Source: Symploca sp. SIO2E9
GTDB taxonomy: Bacteria; Cyanobacteriota; Cyanobacteriia; Cyanobacteriales; Coleofasciculaceae
Length of the DNA stretch: 43,959 bases
Direction: 5' to 3'
Assembly: GCA_010692645.1 (NCBI GenBank)
Contig: JAAHGS010000048.1
Span: 1 to 43,959 of the forward strand
Shown here: piece after piece, positions 20,221 through 30,067 of the stretch
Position numbering within the stretch: position 1 is the first letter of the stretch
Layout of the letters: every line of letters starts with the position of its first letter
Notes under the pieces: model-generated
What the model saw: only the letters and a program-made list of their open reading frames with translations
Databases searched by the model: none
What the model was told of the DNA's origin: nothing
Made by a program: the position numbers and the translations under genes

Positions 20221-20349
20221 GTAGCAGTCGCCACAGCTGTTAGGACACTTCCTTGTTACCTGTTGTTTTTTGTTCCCTGCTCCCTGTTCCCTGCTCCCTG
20301 TTCCCTTTGAATCAAAATACGATGTCCTAACCGACATGTCCGTTGCTAT
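20221..20349. repeat. Inverted-repeat element with (CCCTGTT/CCCTGCT) heptamer core
   Basis: The ends carry ATAGCA- and GGTTAGGACA-type inverted repeats (20221-20247 and 20323-20349, about 18 of 27 matching). The innermost TTAGGACA/TGTCCTAA match is exact. The core at about 20268-20307 is a heptamer array. The element at 30068-30187 has the same right end and a related core. It lies in the 625-bp gap between tatD and rpsT, in which I find no gene. Confidence 0.7.
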
Positions 20350-20497
20350 ATATTGAGGTTGGAACCTCAACTCTTGATAATTATAGGCTCTGCCACTAGA
20401 ACTCTAGCTAGATTCTGGTAGAGGTTTTGGCTTAGCCATCTGCTCTATAGAATAATCAGTTCAAGGCTTAGTCTCCCCCATCGTCGCTACCAAGAAG

Positions 20498-20517
20498 GAG
20501 GATACTGTAGTATCCTC
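20498..20517. terminator. Hairpin downstream of rpsT
   Basis: GAGGATAC and GTATCCTC form a perfect 8-bp stem with a TGTA loop, 64 bp past the rpsT stop codon on its strand. No U-run follows, so termination is uncertain. Confidence 0.35.
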
Positions 20518-20580
20518 GCGACACTAACCCGTAGGGTAAACAGGGGACTTACAAGCACCACCACCACCACTAAATTAAAT

Positions 20581-20910
20581 CTAAGAAGCAGTTGAGTCTC
20601 CTTCTCCTGTAGGAGAATTGAGTTGAGCTTCGATACTTTTTAGTTTTTTCGCCAGACGGGATTTTTTACGAGCGCCATTGTTGGAATGAAGAACGCCCCG
20701 CTTTACAGCTTTATCAATTTTGCTGTAAGCTACAGACATCTCCCTACGTACCTCTTGTAATGATTCTGGACTCGGTTGACGAGCGTAATCCTCTAGAGCG
20801 GCGAAATACTTTTTCATCAGTGTTCTCACCGCTGACCTGTAGGTCTTATTACGGACTCGATTACGTTCGTTGATTTGTATACGCTTGAGCGCGGACTTGC
20901 TATTAGCCAC
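20581..20910 (-). CDS. rpsT: 30S ribosomal protein S20
   Basis: The product has 109 residues, basic and helical. It shows the S20 signatures [11 protein letters not shown] at the start, [15 protein letters not shown], and the C-terminal block [20 protein letters not shown]. It binds 16S rRNA early in assembly of the small subunit. It diverges from hisD (204 bp gap) and heads the tatD-rpo direction. Confidence 0.97.
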   Translation of the reverse strand: MANSKSALKRIQINERNRVRNKTYRSAVRTLMKKYFAALEDYARQPSPESLQEVRREMSVAYSKIDKAVKRGVLHSNNGARKKSRLAKKLKSIEAQLNSPTGEGDSTAS

Positions 20911-21044
20911 AGTAATCTCTAGGAAAGCCTGTTTTCGATAACAAACAAAATACCTGAATAACTAATATAACATCAATTCTGAAAGGATAACGACCCCAGA
21001 AAAATCCAGGTTAAGCTATATAGGAGAGCCTGGGTACAATGCAC

Positions 21045-21059
21045 CCCTCTGAGAGGGGG
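21045..21059. repeat. Small GC hairpin in the rpsT-hisD divergent region
   Basis: CCCCTC-TGA-GAGGGG is a perfect 6-bp stem, preceded by a CCAGG...CCTGG pairing at 21007-21034. It lies in the hisD leader (start codon 21115). It could act in the hisD 5' untranslated region; nothing more can be said. Confidence 0.4.
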
Positions 21060-21114
21060 AGCTTGCGGACCTAGTCTCAGATGGGTAATACCTAATGATA
21101 GGCACTCCGACTCC

Positions 21115-22422
21115 ATGCTGCGAATCATTACTCAGCCGGCTGAGGCACAAACGGAACTGCGGAGGATCTGCGATCGCACTTCCCAAGATGAAATTGTTCA
21201 CAAAGAAGCAACAGTGCGGGAGGTCTTACATCGGGTAAAGCGCCAGAGAGACAAAGCACTCTTGCACTATACAGAAGAATTTGACCAAAATTACCTAACT
21301 CCTGAGCAACTGCGTGTCAGCGCCTCAGAATTAGACGCTGCCTACCAACAGGTGCCGAAGGAGTTACTGGATGCTATTGAGTTGGCGAAGTCTCAAATTG
21401 AGGCATTTCATCGGCAACGGCTCCCCAAGTCATGGGTGCAATTTGGCGAAGATGAGGTAGTCTTAGGTAAACGCTATCGACCAGTGGATTCTGCTGGGCT
21501 TTATATACCTGGGGGTAGATCCTCTTATCCAAGCGCTGTCTTGATGAATGCGATCCCGGCAAAAGTGGCGAAGGTGCCTCGGATTGTAATGGTGACGCCA
21601 CCGGGAGTAGACAATAAGATTAATCCAGCGGTGCTAGTAGCAGCCCAGGAAGCTGGCGTTCACCAGATTTTCAGGGTGGGCGGCGCTCAAGCGATCGCAG
21701 CTTTAGCCTACGGAACAGAAACCATCCCTAAGGTAGATGTTATCACTGGATCAGGCAACATTTACGTAACCCTGGCAAAGAAACTAGTTTACGGAATCGT
21801 GGGCATCGACTCCCTGGCTGGTCCGTCTGAGGTGCTAATTATTGCTGATGAATTTGCCAATCCTGTATACATTGCTGCCGAGATGTTGGCGCAGGCAGAG
21901 CATGATTCAATGGCAGCAGCAATTCTGTTGACAACGGATTTTCAGCTGGCTGTCAAAGTAAACAGAGAAGTTGAGCTGCAACTGGAAAACCATCCCAGAC
22001 GGCTAATGACAGAAAAAGCGATCGCTCACTATGGTCTAATTGTAGTTGTCGATAGCCTCGATACTGCTGCTGAACTTTCCAACCAATTTGCACCAGAACA
22101 CCTAAAACTCGAAGTTACTCAACCTTGGGAATTACTCGAATCAATCGATCACGCTGGTGCAATTTTTCTAGGTAGCTCAACCCCTAAAGCCGTGGGAGAT
22201 TACCTAGCTGGTCCCAATCATAATCTTCCCACTTCCGGTGCTGCACGCTACGCCTCTGCTCTAGGTGTAGAAACCTTCATGAAGCACTCAAGTCTGATTG
22301 AATATTCACCGACAGCACTTTACAAAGTTGCTGATGCGATCCAAGTGCTAGCAGAAGCTGAAGGTTTACATTCCAACGCCGAGTCTGTGCGCTTACAGAC
22401 TGAAGAAAATTTCGACGATTAG
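21115..22422 (+). CDS. hisD: Histidinol dehydrogenase
   Basis: The product has 435 residues, full length. It catalyses the last two steps of histidine synthesis (L-histidinol to L-histidine with NAD and zinc). Signatures seen are PGGRSSYPSAVLM, VGGAQAIAALAYGTETIP, the nucleotide/zinc region LAGPSEVLIIAD and QAEHDSMAAAI, the catalytic FAPEHLKLE, and the C-terminal AGPNHNLPTSGAARYASAL. It stands alone here, as his genes are scattered in cyanobacteria, and is divergent from rpsT. Confidence 0.98.
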   Translation: MLRIITQPAEAQTELRRICDRTSQDEIVHKEATVREVLHRVKRQRDKALLHYTEEFDQNYLTPEQLRVSASELDAAYQQVPKELLDAIELAKSQIEAFHRQRLPKSWVQFGEDEVVLGKRYRPVDSAGLYIPGGRSSYPSAVLMNAIPAKVAKVPRIVMVTPPGVDNKINPAVLVAAQEAGVHQIFRVGGAQAIAALAYGTETIPKVDVITGSGNIYVTLAKKLVYGIVGIDSLAGPSEVLIIADEFANPVYIAAEMLAQAEHDSMAAAILLTTDFQLAVKVNREVELQLENHPRRLMTEKAIAHYGLIVVVDSLDTAAELSNQFAPEHLKLEVTQPWELLESIDHAGAIFLGSSTPKAVGDYLAGPNHNLPTSGAARYASALGVETFMKHSSLIEYSPTALYKVADAIQVLAEAEGLHSNAESVRLQTEENFDD

Positions 22423-22509
22423 TAATAGATTTTCTTGATTGACGCCCTTGGCATCACTGCCGAAGGCAATCGAGTCAGGCAATAGACAGCAGAATTTAAT
22501 TTTACGCCC

Positions 22510-23025
22510 TCATGCCTCGACTGCAGTCAATCCAACACGACGCTTCATCATTTCTTCATAAGTAAAACGATAAGCCCAGAAGTGTGATCCTGAATATCCA
22601 GCAATGTCAGCCAAGCGCTTCAAAACCCATTCGCCCTTGTAGCCACGATCACCATCAGAAGCGCCGTAGGCATCAACCATTCTCCAAACGCAGTAGCCAT
22701 AATGTTGATCCTCTTGAGGAGGGCGCACAACCACACCTGGGTAAGCTTGGATTGCCATCATCAAGGTGTAGGCATCTGGAAAATCCGGCGACACCTTGGA
22801 GGAAACAATCACAGGAGTACCATCTGGCAAAGATGGTGGCAGTAGAAAATCTGGGTGATGAATCGAAGAGAGTTGCTTAACTAATATCTTAGCTTCCTGG
22901 GCTTGTCTAAATTCAGTTTCTACTGCTTCCCCTTGTTCCTGGCGATTTATCCAATGAGTGGCGACGGCTTTGGCACTATCGAGCAAAGCTTGGTAGGTTT
23001 CTTCGCTCAAAATTCTGTAGTTCAT
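22510..23025 (-). CDS. Uncharacterised protein, 171 residues
   Basis: It begins MNYRILSEETYQALLDSAKA and has an acidic, helical first half and a soluble, aromatic-rich second half (GYCVWRMVDAY, SGSHFWAYRFTYEEMM). No signal peptide, membrane segment or catalytic motif is visible and I do not recognise a family. It is convergent with hisD (87 bp apart) and divergent from the tricorn-type gene across a 441-bp gap holding a repeat element. Codon use and the strong open frame support a real gene. Confidence 0.78.
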   Translation of the reverse strand: MNYRILSEETYQALLDSAKAVATHWINRQEQGEAVETEFRQAQEAKILVKQLSSIHHPDFLLPPSLPDGTPVIVSSKVSPDFPDAYTLMMAIQAYPGVVVRPPQEDQHYGYCVWRMVDAYGASDGDRGYKGEWVLKRLADIAGYSGSHFWAYRFTYEEMMKRRVGLTAVEA

Positions 23026-23141
23026 TTTACTTTTACCTTTTCCCCACCTAAATTATCTGACATTTAAGCTCACTCGATCACAAACTCCTGGTATTTTATA
23101 TAGACACCAATAGGCTTTGGGAAAGATAGGATCAGTGATAA

Positions 23142-23300
23142 GGGACTTCCAAATCAAAAAATATCCAATCGAGCAGGGAGATGGGGAGAGGGGGAGAGGG
23201 GGAGAGGGGGAGAGGGGGAGATGGGGAGATGGGGAGATGGGGAGATGGGGAGATGAATCTTTATATCGTGTTTCTGGCATCAATTGGATAATTTATCGAA
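23142..23300. repeat. Dispersed element with (GGGGAGAT/GGGGAGAG) octamer core, copy 1
   Basis: The left end is GGGACTTCCAAATC followed by AAATATCCAATCGA. The right end is ATCGTGTTTCTGGC followed by TCAATTGGATAATTT. The inner parts are imperfect inverted repeats of each other. An octamer array fills about 23175-23254. The element at 42813-43030 has the same two ends. It lies in the gap upstream of the tricorn-type gene; the rest of that gap (23305-23466) has only a weak inverted repeat near 23396-23443. Confidence 0.82.
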
Positions 23301-23466
23301 ATTAATTTGGGTCAAATACCCAACCGTCTATAGGGTGCATGAAATTGGTTGGGGTCAAATCCCCATCTTTTGAAAGTCTGGTGTGTCTCCGCATCGACCT
23401 GTCCCTACGTTTTTAATCCTCGTCGTTTTAACGTGAGGATAGGTCAACCTTGAGCAAATAAAAGTA

Positions 23467-26400
23467 ATGATCATAAGGCAATCCGGTTATTATCGGTTTC
23501 CTACCATTGAGGACAAAAGAGTAGTTTTTGTTTGTGAAGACGATTTGTGGATGGTTCCAGCTGAGGGTGGAGTTGCGGTGCGGCTTACCGCTAACTTAGC
23601 TGAAGTCTCCTGTCCTTTTCTATCTCCCGATGGCAAGAATCTGGCTTTCATGGGGCGCGAAGAAGGTCACATGGAAGTTTACTGCATGCCCAGTGAGGGC
23701 GGAGTCGCTAGACGTCTCACCTTTCTCGGTGCTAATTCTAAGGTTGTAGGCTGGAGTCCAGATGGCAAGTCAATTTTGTTTGCCAGCAATGGGGGAGAAC
23801 CTTTCAGAAGTATCTTTAAGATTTATGCCATTAGCGCCGAAGGAGGGTTACCGCAAGATTTAAATGTGGGTATGGCTCACAATATTTCCTATGGTCCTGA
23901 CGGTGGAGTTGTCATTGGCAGGAATACTAACGATCCTGCACGCTGGAAGCGTTATCGGGGAGGTAAAGCAGGGATAATCTGGATTGATCCCCAAGGAAAT
24001 GGAGAATTCCGAAAACTGATTGAACTCAAAGGCAATCAAGCCTCCCCGATGTGGCTGGGGGAGAGAATCTATTTTATTTGTGACCACGAAGGGGTTGGTA
24101 ATCTGTACTCCTGTACTCCTTTCGGCAAAGACCTCAAACGACTTACTAACAGTTGGGAATATTATGTCCGCAATGCCACTAGTGATGGTCGCAAAATTAT
24201 CTATCACGCTGGTGGAGAACTCTTCTGTTTCAATTTAGAGTCTGAGGAAAATCGCCCTATTGAAATTGAATTCCACTCCCCTCAGGTACAAAGGCAGAGA
24301 AAGTTTATTAAGGCTGGCGAGTTTCTGGAAGACTATTGTCTGCATCCAGAAGGTCATTCCACAGTCATTACTACCCGTGGCAAAAGCTTTTATTTTGGGA
24401 ATTGGGAGGGAGCTGTAACCCAATTAGCGCCGTCAGATCATATTCGCTATCGTTTAACTCGCTGGCTTAATGATCAAAAGCGATTGGTCACAATTTCTGA
24501 CCGCAGTGGCGTTGAAGAACTTGAAATCCATAATTGTGACCTCAATTTTGAGATGGAGCAGTTGCTTGGTCTCGATCTTGGCAGAGCAATTGCTATGGAG
24601 GTTTCGCCCACTGCAGACCAACTGGTCTTATCTAATCATCGGCAAGAATTAATTCTAGTGGATTTAAACACTAAACAGAGTCGAGTGCTAGATAAAAGTG
24701 ACTACTTTCAAATCAAGGGATTTTGTTGGTCTCCAGATGGTCAATGGATAGCTTATAGCTGCGCACAAACTCAACTCACCTTTTCGATTAAAGTTTGCCA
24801 CCTTGAAGATGAAAAAACCTATTGTCTAACACCACCAAGGTTCAGAGATATTAGTCCTGCTTTCGATCCAGAGGGGAAATTTATATATTTTCTCTCCCTA
24901 CGAGAATTCAATCCAGTTTCTGACAATATTTACTTTGACCTGAATTTTCCTGGTGGGATGCGTCCGTTTTTGATTTCCCTGCAAAAGGAAACCCCTTCGC
25001 CTTTTGTGCCAGTACCTAGGGCTTTATCGGCTTCTGCTGCCAAAGGAAACGCTGAAGAAGCGGCAGAAACTGAGAATAACTCTACAGAATCTGAGCAGGA
25101 ATCTCCAGAAAAATCCAAAGACAAAAAGATTCCGACTGTGGAGATTGACTTTGAAGGCATTGAACGTAGGATTATTGCTTTCCCAGTACCGGAAGGTCGT
25201 TATAGTCAGGTTTGGGGAGTTAAGGGGAAAGTTCTGTTTACCTCATTTCCAATTCAGGGGAGCCTCAATCATACAGCTCAAGGAACACTAGAAGTTTACG
25301 ACTTCCAAGAGCATAAGCAGGATACTCTAGCAACCTCAGTTACAAGTTTTAAGGTTGCCCAAGATCACCAAACTTTAATTTACCGTTCTCAAAAGCGTCT
25401 GCGAGTTAGCGCCATCAGTAAACTATCTGCCAAGAAGGAACCAAGTAATGAAGCGGGGCGAAAAAGTGGCTGGTTAAACCTCAGTCGAGTCAAAATTCCG
25501 GTAGTTCCACCCAGGGAATGGCAACAAATGCTCAAAGAAATCTGGCGATTGCAGAAAGAGCACTTCTGGACGGAGGATATGTCTGGTGTGGACTGGGAGC
25601 GTGTTTACCAGCGTTATTTACCCCTACTTGACAAAATTACCACTCGCTCGGAATTTTCCGATTTAATTTGGGAAATGCAGGGGGAACTAGGAACCTCTCA
25701 TGCCTATGAATATGGAGGGGATTACCGCAAACAACCTGATTACCAATTGGGCTTTCTGGGAGCTGATTTTGCCTATGATTCCAACTCAGATGCTTATCGC
25801 ATCGAACACATTGTTGAGGGTGATTGCTGGAATGAGAAACTAGACTCTCCTCTAAATCGCTTGGGAGTAAATGTTGAAGTAGGGGATCTTCTCCTAGCTA
25901 TTGGTGGACAACGAGTCAGTAAAAATCTTTCCCCCTCAGAACTACTAGTTAATCAGTCTGGATGCGAAGTTACTCTGACTTTCGCTAGTGCCAATTCGGA
26001 GGAAAATCGAACTGTAACTGTAAAAACCCTCAGCAGTGAGACTCCAGCACGCTATCGCGAATGGGTAGAGAACAATCATCAACAAGTTGCCCAAGCCACT
26101 AATAATCGAGTAGGGTACGTCCACATCCCGGATATGGGGGCGTATGGTTACGCTGAGTTTCACCGCTACTACTTTGCTGAGGTACATAAAGAAGGGCTGA
26201 TTGTGGATCTGCGCTACAACCGTGGCGGGAACGTTTCACAACTGATTCTAGAAAAATTGGCACGACAGCGCATCGGCTATACTGTATCTCGCTGGGGTAA
26301 ACCGGAACCTTATCCTGATGACTCGCTTCTGGGACCGACTGTAGCGCTTACTAATGAATTGGCAGGTTCAGATGGAGATATTTTCAGTCACTGTTTCAAA

Positions 26401-26715
26401 TTGATGAAACTGGGTACCCTGATTGGCAAACGCACCTGGGGAGGTGTGATTGGCATCTGGCCTCGTCACTCACTAATCGATGGCAGTATTATCACTCAGC
26501 CTGAGTATTCCTTTTGGTTTAGTGATGTAGGCTGGAATGTGGAGAACTATGGAACTGATCCAGATATAGAAGTAGAGGTCATGCCCCAGGAATGGGCCCA
26601 AGGTAAAGACCCACAACTAGAAAAAGCGATCGCAATTATTCTGGCACAGTTGGATGCCCATCCTGTGCAATTACCGGATTTCGGTGAACGTCCACGCCTG
26701 AATCTACCAGATTAA
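23467..26715 (+). CDS. Tricorn-type protease (S41 family peptidase)
   Basis: The product has 1082 residues, matching the length of tricorn proteases. The first 500 residues are beta-propeller-like repeats (several LSPDGKNLAF/WSPDGKSILF blades). A Ser/Glu/Lys-rich linker lies near 520-560, then a second propeller part, the C1 helical domain (LKEIWRLQKEHFWTEDMSG), a PDZ-like domain and the S41 catalytic domain. Tricorn active-site counterparts are visible: Ser-His in GTSHAYEYGG, the nucleophile Ser in ELAGSDGDIF and Glu in VENYGTDPD. Tricorn trims peptides released by larger proteases in the cytoplasm. No signal peptide is seen, which agrees with a cytoplasmic role. Confidence 0.93.
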   Translation: MIIRQSGYYRFPTIEDKRVVFVCEDDLWMVPAEGGVAVRLTANLAEVSCPFLSPDGKNLAFMGREEGHMEVYCMPSEGGVARRLTFLGANSKVVGWSPDGKSILFASNGGEPFRSIFKIYAISAEGGLPQDLNVGMAHNISYGPDGGVVIGRNTNDPARWKRYRGGKAGIIWIDPQGNGEFRKLIELKGNQASPMWLGERIYFICDHEGVGNLYSCTPFGKDLKRLTNSWEYYVRNATSDGRKIIYHAGGELFCFNLESEENRPIEIEFHSPQVQRQRKFIKAGEFLEDYCLHPEGHSTVITTRGKSFYFGNWEGAVTQLAPSDHIRYRLTRWLNDQKRLVTISDRSGVEELEIHNCDLNFEMEQLLGLDLGRAIAMEVSPTADQLVLSNHRQELILVDLNTKQSRVLDKSDYFQIKGFCWSPDGQWIAYSCAQTQLTFSIKVCHLEDEKTYCLTPPRFRDISPAFDPEGKFIYFLSLREFNPVSDNIYFDLNFPGGMRPFLISLQKETPSPFVPVPRALSASAAKGNAEEAAETENNSTESEQESPEKSKDKKIPTVEIDFEGIERRIIAFPVPEGRYSQVWGVKGKVLFTSFPIQGSLNHTAQGTLEVYDFQEHKQDTLATSVTSFKVAQDHQTLIYRSQKRLRVSAISKLSAKKEPSNEAGRKSGWLNLSRVKIPVVPPREWQQMLKEIWRLQKEHFWTEDMSGVDWERVYQRYLPLLDKITTRSEFSDLIWEMQGELGTSHAYEYGGDYRKQPDYQLGFLGADFAYDSNSDAYRIEHIVEGDCWNEKLDSPLNRLGVNVEVGDLLLAIGGQRVSKNLSPSELLVNQSGCEVTLTFASANSEENRTVTVKTLSSETPARYREWVENNHQQVAQATNNRVGYVHIPDMGAYGYAEFHRYYFAEVHKEGLIVDLRYNRGGNVSQLILEKLARQRIGYTVSRWGKPEPYPDDSLLGPTVALTNELAGSDGDIFSHCFKLMKLGTLIGKRTWGGVIGIWPRHSLIDGSIITQPEYSFWFSDVGWNVENYGTDPDIEVEVMPQEWAQGKDPQLEKAIAIILAQLDAHPVQLPDFGERPRLNLPD

Positions 26716-26768
26716 GGTGAGTTCGACAAATCTGTTCAAGCTAACTTCCCTCTGTGACTACCAGAGGG

Positions 26769-26855
26769 GGGTGAGCGAAATTTTGGTTGGAATTTTAATT
26801 CTCCGCGTCTGGAGCGTCTGCTTACTCGTTCCCCCACACCTTTTTTCGCTCACCC
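26769..26855 (+). mobile_element. MITE-like element, copy C, upstream of rpsD
   Basis: This 87-bp element has perfect 12-bp inverted ends, GGGTGAGCGAAA and TTTCGCTCACCC. No 9-bp target duplication is visible (flanks ACCAGAGGG and GTTTCGGGG), so a flank has probably changed since insertion. It ends 16 bp before the putative rpsD -35 box. Confidence 0.88.
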
Positions 26856-26870
26856 GTTTCGGGGATAAGT

Positions 26871-26899
26871 TTGGAGTAGTCTCTATGGTGTATGATAAT
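26871..26899 (+). promoter_or_regulatory. Putative rpsD promoter
   Basis: TTGGAG (26871-26876) and GATAAT (26894-26899) are separated by 17 bp. An overlapping TATGAT is also possible as -10. The predicted start of transcription is about 40 bp before the rpsD ATG. Confidence 0.5.
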
Positions 26900-26944
26900 A
26901 GTTTTGGGTGAAAACTTAGAACAGTACAGTCAAGAGGAAACTAT

Positions 26945-27553
26945 ATGTCACGATATCGAGGCCCGCGCCTTAGGATTGTGCGTCGCCTAGGTGATTTGCC
27001 AGGTTTGACTCGCAAGACGCCTCGTCACGCATATCCACCAGGTCAACATGGTCAAGCCCGCCGGAAGCGCTCAGAATATGCAATCCGACTTGAGGAAAAA
27101 CAGAAACTTCGTTTCAACTACGGAGTTACGGAAAAGCAGTTGATTCGCTATATACGCAAAGCTCGTCGCGCCACTGGTTCAACAGGTCAAAGCTTGCTGC
27201 AACTGCTAGAAATGCGACTTGATAACACCGTATTTCGCCTAGGAATGGCGGGTACTGTCCCCGGTGCTCGTCAGTTAGTCAATCACGGTCATGTGACTGT
27301 TAATGGTAAAGAGGTCAATATTGCCAGCTATCAGTGCCGCCCTGGGGACGTAATTGGTATCAGAGACAATGACCGCTCTAAGCAGTTGGTTCAAAAAAAT
27401 ATGGAATATCCTGGCTTGGCAAATATTCCGAGCCACTTAGAGTTTGACAAAAATACTCTTATCGGCAAGGTTAATGGTGTCGTCGAGCGTGAGTGGGTGG
27501 CGCTGCAAATTAATGAACTGCTAGTGGTTGAGTACTATTCACGAAAAGCCTAA
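26945..27553 (+). CDS. rpsD: 30S ribosomal protein S4
   Basis: The product has 202 residues, normal cyanobacterial/plastid length. It shows the S4 signatures [20 protein letters not shown] and [19 protein letters not shown], and the S4 RNA-binding domain [20 protein letters not shown] followed by [10 protein letters not shown]. The first-contact S4 protein nucleates small-subunit assembly. It stands alone as a monocistronic gene, usual for cyanobacteria. A ribosome binding site (AGAGGAAA) precedes the ATG. Confidence 0.98.
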   Translation: MSRYRGPRLRIVRRLGDLPGLTRKTPRHAYPPGQHGQARRKRSEYAIRLEEKQKLRFNYGVTEKQLIRYIRKARRATGSTGQSLLQLLEMRLDNTVFRLGMAGTVPGARQLVNHGHVTVNGKEVNIASYQCRPGDVIGIRDNDRSKQLVQKNMEYPGLANIPSHLEFDKNTLIGKVNGVVEREWVALQINELLVVEYYSRKA

Positions 27554-27590
27554 GAATTTGGGATTTGATAATTGAGTTATCATTGTCGCC

Positions 27591-27677
27591 CAAGTAATAA
27601 GTAATAAGTAATAAGTAATAAGTAATAAGTAATAAGTTTAACTAAATACTCACTTATTACTTAAAGCTTATTGCTTG
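27591..27677. repeat. (AAGTAAT) heptamer array with inverted ends
   Basis: About six AAGTAAT units are followed by ACTTATTACTT in inverse orientation. The outer ends CAAGTAATAAG and CTTATTGCTTG are inverse repeats with one mismatch. It lies between the convergent rpsD and moaA genes, where the foldback could serve as a two-way transcription end. Confidence 0.8.
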
Positions 27678-27723
27678 CCTTGTTTTAATTTATAAGCTCA
27701 TATTTTTTTAGATAGGGGAGAGT

Positions 27724-28710
27724 TCAACCGCCAATTTGTGACATAGTACGGGTATAGATGCCTTCAGTTCCGGAGTCTCGCTGCTTGAAGTTGATTTCTG
27801 ATTTAATCATCAGTAGCTGAGAGACTTGCTCTCTTAAATCAGTGGTATCAACACCGTTGCGTAGAGCAGTTTTTAAGTCAATTTGACCAGTTTCATTGAG
27901 TAGACAAGGGCGCAGCCAGCCGTCAGCAGAGAGGCGCATTCGGTTACAGCGATCGCAAAAACATTCTGACATCTGAGAGATAAATCCTAGAGTTCCCTGA
28001 GCACCGGGAATCTGGAAAACATCAGCTGGACCGTTACCACGAACAGTAGATTCTGTCAAGCCCCAGCGCTCTCGGATCTGCTGCCGCAATTGTTCTGAAG
28101 GCACCCAGGAAAGTTCACCAAAAAGCTGAGCATTGCCAATTGGCATAAACTCAATAAATCGGATGTGCCAGCAACGCTCAATGCTTAGGGCTGCTAAATC
28201 CAGGACTTCATGATCGTTAATCCCTGGAATCACAACCACATTTAGTTTCAGTGGATTAAATCCAACGCGGTAGGCAGCTTGAATCCCTTCCCAAGTTTTC
28301 TGCCAGCGCCAATGCCCTTGATTACCAGTAATTTTACCAAACGTCTCTGGTTCAAGGGAGTCGAGACTTATATTAATGCGCCGCAAACCGGCATCATAGA
28401 GTGCTTGTGCCATACCTGCAAGTAAGAAGGCATTGGTAGTCATTGCCAAATCTTGGGTTTGGGGAAGGGAAGCAATCTCTCTAACTAAATCGACAACACC
28501 AGGGCGCAGTAAAGGTTCGCCACCAGTGAGGCGGAATTTTCTAAATCCTATCGGGATAAAGACTTCTTTGAGCAGCGTTATTAGTTCCTCATGGCTGAGC
28601 AGTTCTTGTCGCAAAATATAGTCAAGTTCTGTTCCTTCTGGCATACAGTACTGACATTGGAAATTGCAGCGGTCAATCAGGCTAATTCTGAGATAATCTA
28701 CTGTGTTCAT
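27724..28710 (-). CDS. moaA: GTP 3',8-cyclase (molybdenum cofactor biosynthesis protein A)
   Basis: The product has 328 residues. The radical-SAM cluster motif is Cys15-x3-Cys19-x2-Cys22 ([14 protein letters not shown]). The second, C-terminal iron-sulfur site is [20 protein letters not shown]. The protein ends in GG, the conserved MoaA tail. It converts GTP to the cyclic intermediate of pterin synthesis with MoaC. No other moa gene is nearby in this window. Confidence 0.96.
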   Translation of the reverse strand: MNTVDYLRISLIDRCNFQCQYCMPEGTELDYILRQELLSHEELITLLKEVFIPIGFRKFRLTGGEPLLRPGVVDLVREIASLPQTQDLAMTTNAFLLAGMAQALYDAGLRRINISLDSLEPETFGKITGNQGHWRWQKTWEGIQAAYRVGFNPLKLNVVVIPGINDHEVLDLAALSIERCWHIRFIEFMPIGNAQLFGELSWVPSEQLRQQIRERWGLTESTVRGNGPADVFQIPGAQGTLGFISQMSECFCDRCNRMRLSADGWLRPCLLNETGQIDLKTALRNGVDTTDLREQVSQLLMIKSEINFKQRDSGTEGIYTRTMSQIGG

Positions 28711-28730
28711 CTGTATTAGGAGTTCAGAAG

Positions 28731-28774
28731 AGAGAGGGGGAGAGGGAGAGAGGGAGAGAGGGAGAGAGGGAGAG
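28731..28774. repeat. AGAGGGAG octamer array
   Basis: About five purine-only octamers lie directly upstream of moaA (start codon 28710), within its 5' region. Confidence 0.8.
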
Positions 28775-28833
28775 GATGTTGATTAACCATTCGCCTCCTA
28801 AACTCTTGATCTAATCTCAAATATAAAAAAGAA

Positions 28834-28993
28834 TGCTACAAATAGTCTGATTTTAAGTAATAAGTGACCGAGGCTTCTGCCTCCTACCTTTCCACTCCTG
28901 CCTCCTTCAAAACAAAAAAGTTTCTCACTTATTACTTATTACTTATTACTTATTACTTACAAAGTATTTGTAGCAAACATTTAGGTAATCGAT
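28834..28993. repeat. Inverted-repeat element with (ACTTATT) heptamer core, copy 1
   Basis: TGCTACAAATAG (28834-28845) is inverse to GTATTTGTAGCA (28963-28974) with one mismatch. Inside are an AAGTAATAAG stretch, a short CCTCCT-type heptamer patch and a (CTTATTA) array at about 28927-28960. The right end reads, in reverse, ATCGATTA-C-CTAAATGTTTGC and continues into TACAAATACTTT. It is almost identical to the start of the element at 34850-34963. It occupies most of the 308-bp moaA-lpxD gap. Confidence 0.78.
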
Positions 28994-29018
28994 ATAACTC
29001 CTATAACTTCTGAAACTA

Positions 29019-30062
29019 TTAATGTTCTCGAAGCTGTCGCCCAAGTCGCCTCAGGGTTTGATACATTTCTGGAAGACGCTGGTAAATAGCAGATGCTTTG
29101 AGGTAAATGTTGTGGGGAACGGCTGGATAACCGCTGAAAACTGCGCATGATTCAACGTCGTTGTGGACACCGGCTTTGGCAGTAATAATGGCTTTATCTC
29201 CAAGTTTTGCCTGATTGGCAATCCCCGCTTGACCTGCTATCAGTACTTGATTACCAACTTTTACACCTCCGGCTAATCCCGCTTGAGCTGCCAAGGCACA
29301 GTTTTCTCCAATTTGGCAACCGTGACCAATTTGCACTAGATTATCAATCTTGGTGTTGCGACCAATGCGTGTTTGCCCTACTGCTGGGCGGTCAATAGTA
29401 CTATTGCAACCGACTTCAACTCCATCTTCTAGAATTGTATAACCAGATTGTTCCATTTTGAACCAACCAGTAGGGCTGGGAACAAAACCAAAACCTTCTG
29501 CCCCAATCACGGCACCGCTATGAATGACGCAATCAGCCCCAATCTGGGTACGCTCATGGATGGTACAGTTGGCATGTAAGATAGTGCGCGCGCCAATCTG
29601 TGTTTCTGGATAAATCACGACATTGGGATAGATACAGACGCCTTCACCAATTTTGACTCTTGCCTGAATTACTACATGAGGACCAATATAGATATTGGAA
29701 CCTAGTTCAGCCTGGGGATGAATTACAGCAGTGGGGTGGATTTCCGGTGTTGGTTGCCAGGGTTGATAGAAAAGTGCGATCGCTTTGGCAAAAAGCAAAC
29801 GTGGCTCACTTGCGCAAATCCAAGCCATGTCTAGCGCTGTGGCTTGTGCTTGCAAGCTGTCATCATTTGGTAAAACTAAGGCACTTGCCTGGGTTTTACC
29901 AATCATAGTCTTAAACTTGGAACCCTCTATATAACTGAGGCTGCCAGCAGATGCTTGCTCAACTGGTGCAACCTCTCTGATTTCTGGATCGAGTTCTTGA
30001 TTGACATTGAGACTATTGCACTCTCCTGAATCGAGTTTTTTAACAATTTCACTAAACTTCAT
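29019..30062 (-). CDS. lpxD: UDP-3-O-acylglucosamine N-acyltransferase
   Basis: The product has 347 residues. An N-terminal LpxD uridine-binding-like domain (MKFSEIVKKLD to about residue 100) is followed by a left-handed beta-helix of hexapeptide repeats (about 107-320). The catalytic His lies in VQIGHGCQIGENC. The C-terminus is short and helical. It adds the N-linked 3-hydroxyacyl chain in lipid A synthesis. The other lpx genes are not in this window. Confidence 0.93.
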   Translation of the reverse strand: MKFSEIVKKLDSGECNSLNVNQELDPEIREVAPVEQASAGSLSYIEGSKFKTMIGKTQASALVLPNDDSLQAQATALDMAWICASEPRLLFAKAIALFYQPWQPTPEIHPTAVIHPQAELGSNIYIGPHVVIQARVKIGEGVCIYPNVVIYPETQIGARTILHANCTIHERTQIGADCVIHSGAVIGAEGFGFVPSPTGWFKMEQSGYTILEDGVEVGCNSTIDRPAVGQTRIGRNTKIDNLVQIGHGCQIGENCALAAQAGLAGGVKVGNQVLIAGQAGIANQAKLGDKAIITAKAGVHNDVESCAVFSGYPAVPHNIYLKASAIYQRLPEMYQTLRRLGRQLREH

Positions 30063-30067
30063 ATGTC

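Noticed and set aside
20122-20370. Minus-strand 82-codon frame with GTGSREQGAGNKKQ
   Set aside because: Produced by the CCCTGTT heptamer array; such peptides are typical false calls.
23053-23305. Short frames on both strands with SPSPHLPLSPS or GERGRGGEGERGRW
   Set aside because: Pure translation of the GGGGAGAT octamer array.
26717-26911. Plus-strand 64-codon frame after the tricorn-type gene
   Set aside because: It overlaps MITE copy C and the rpsD promoter, begins with a non-ATG codon, and its protein resembles nothing.
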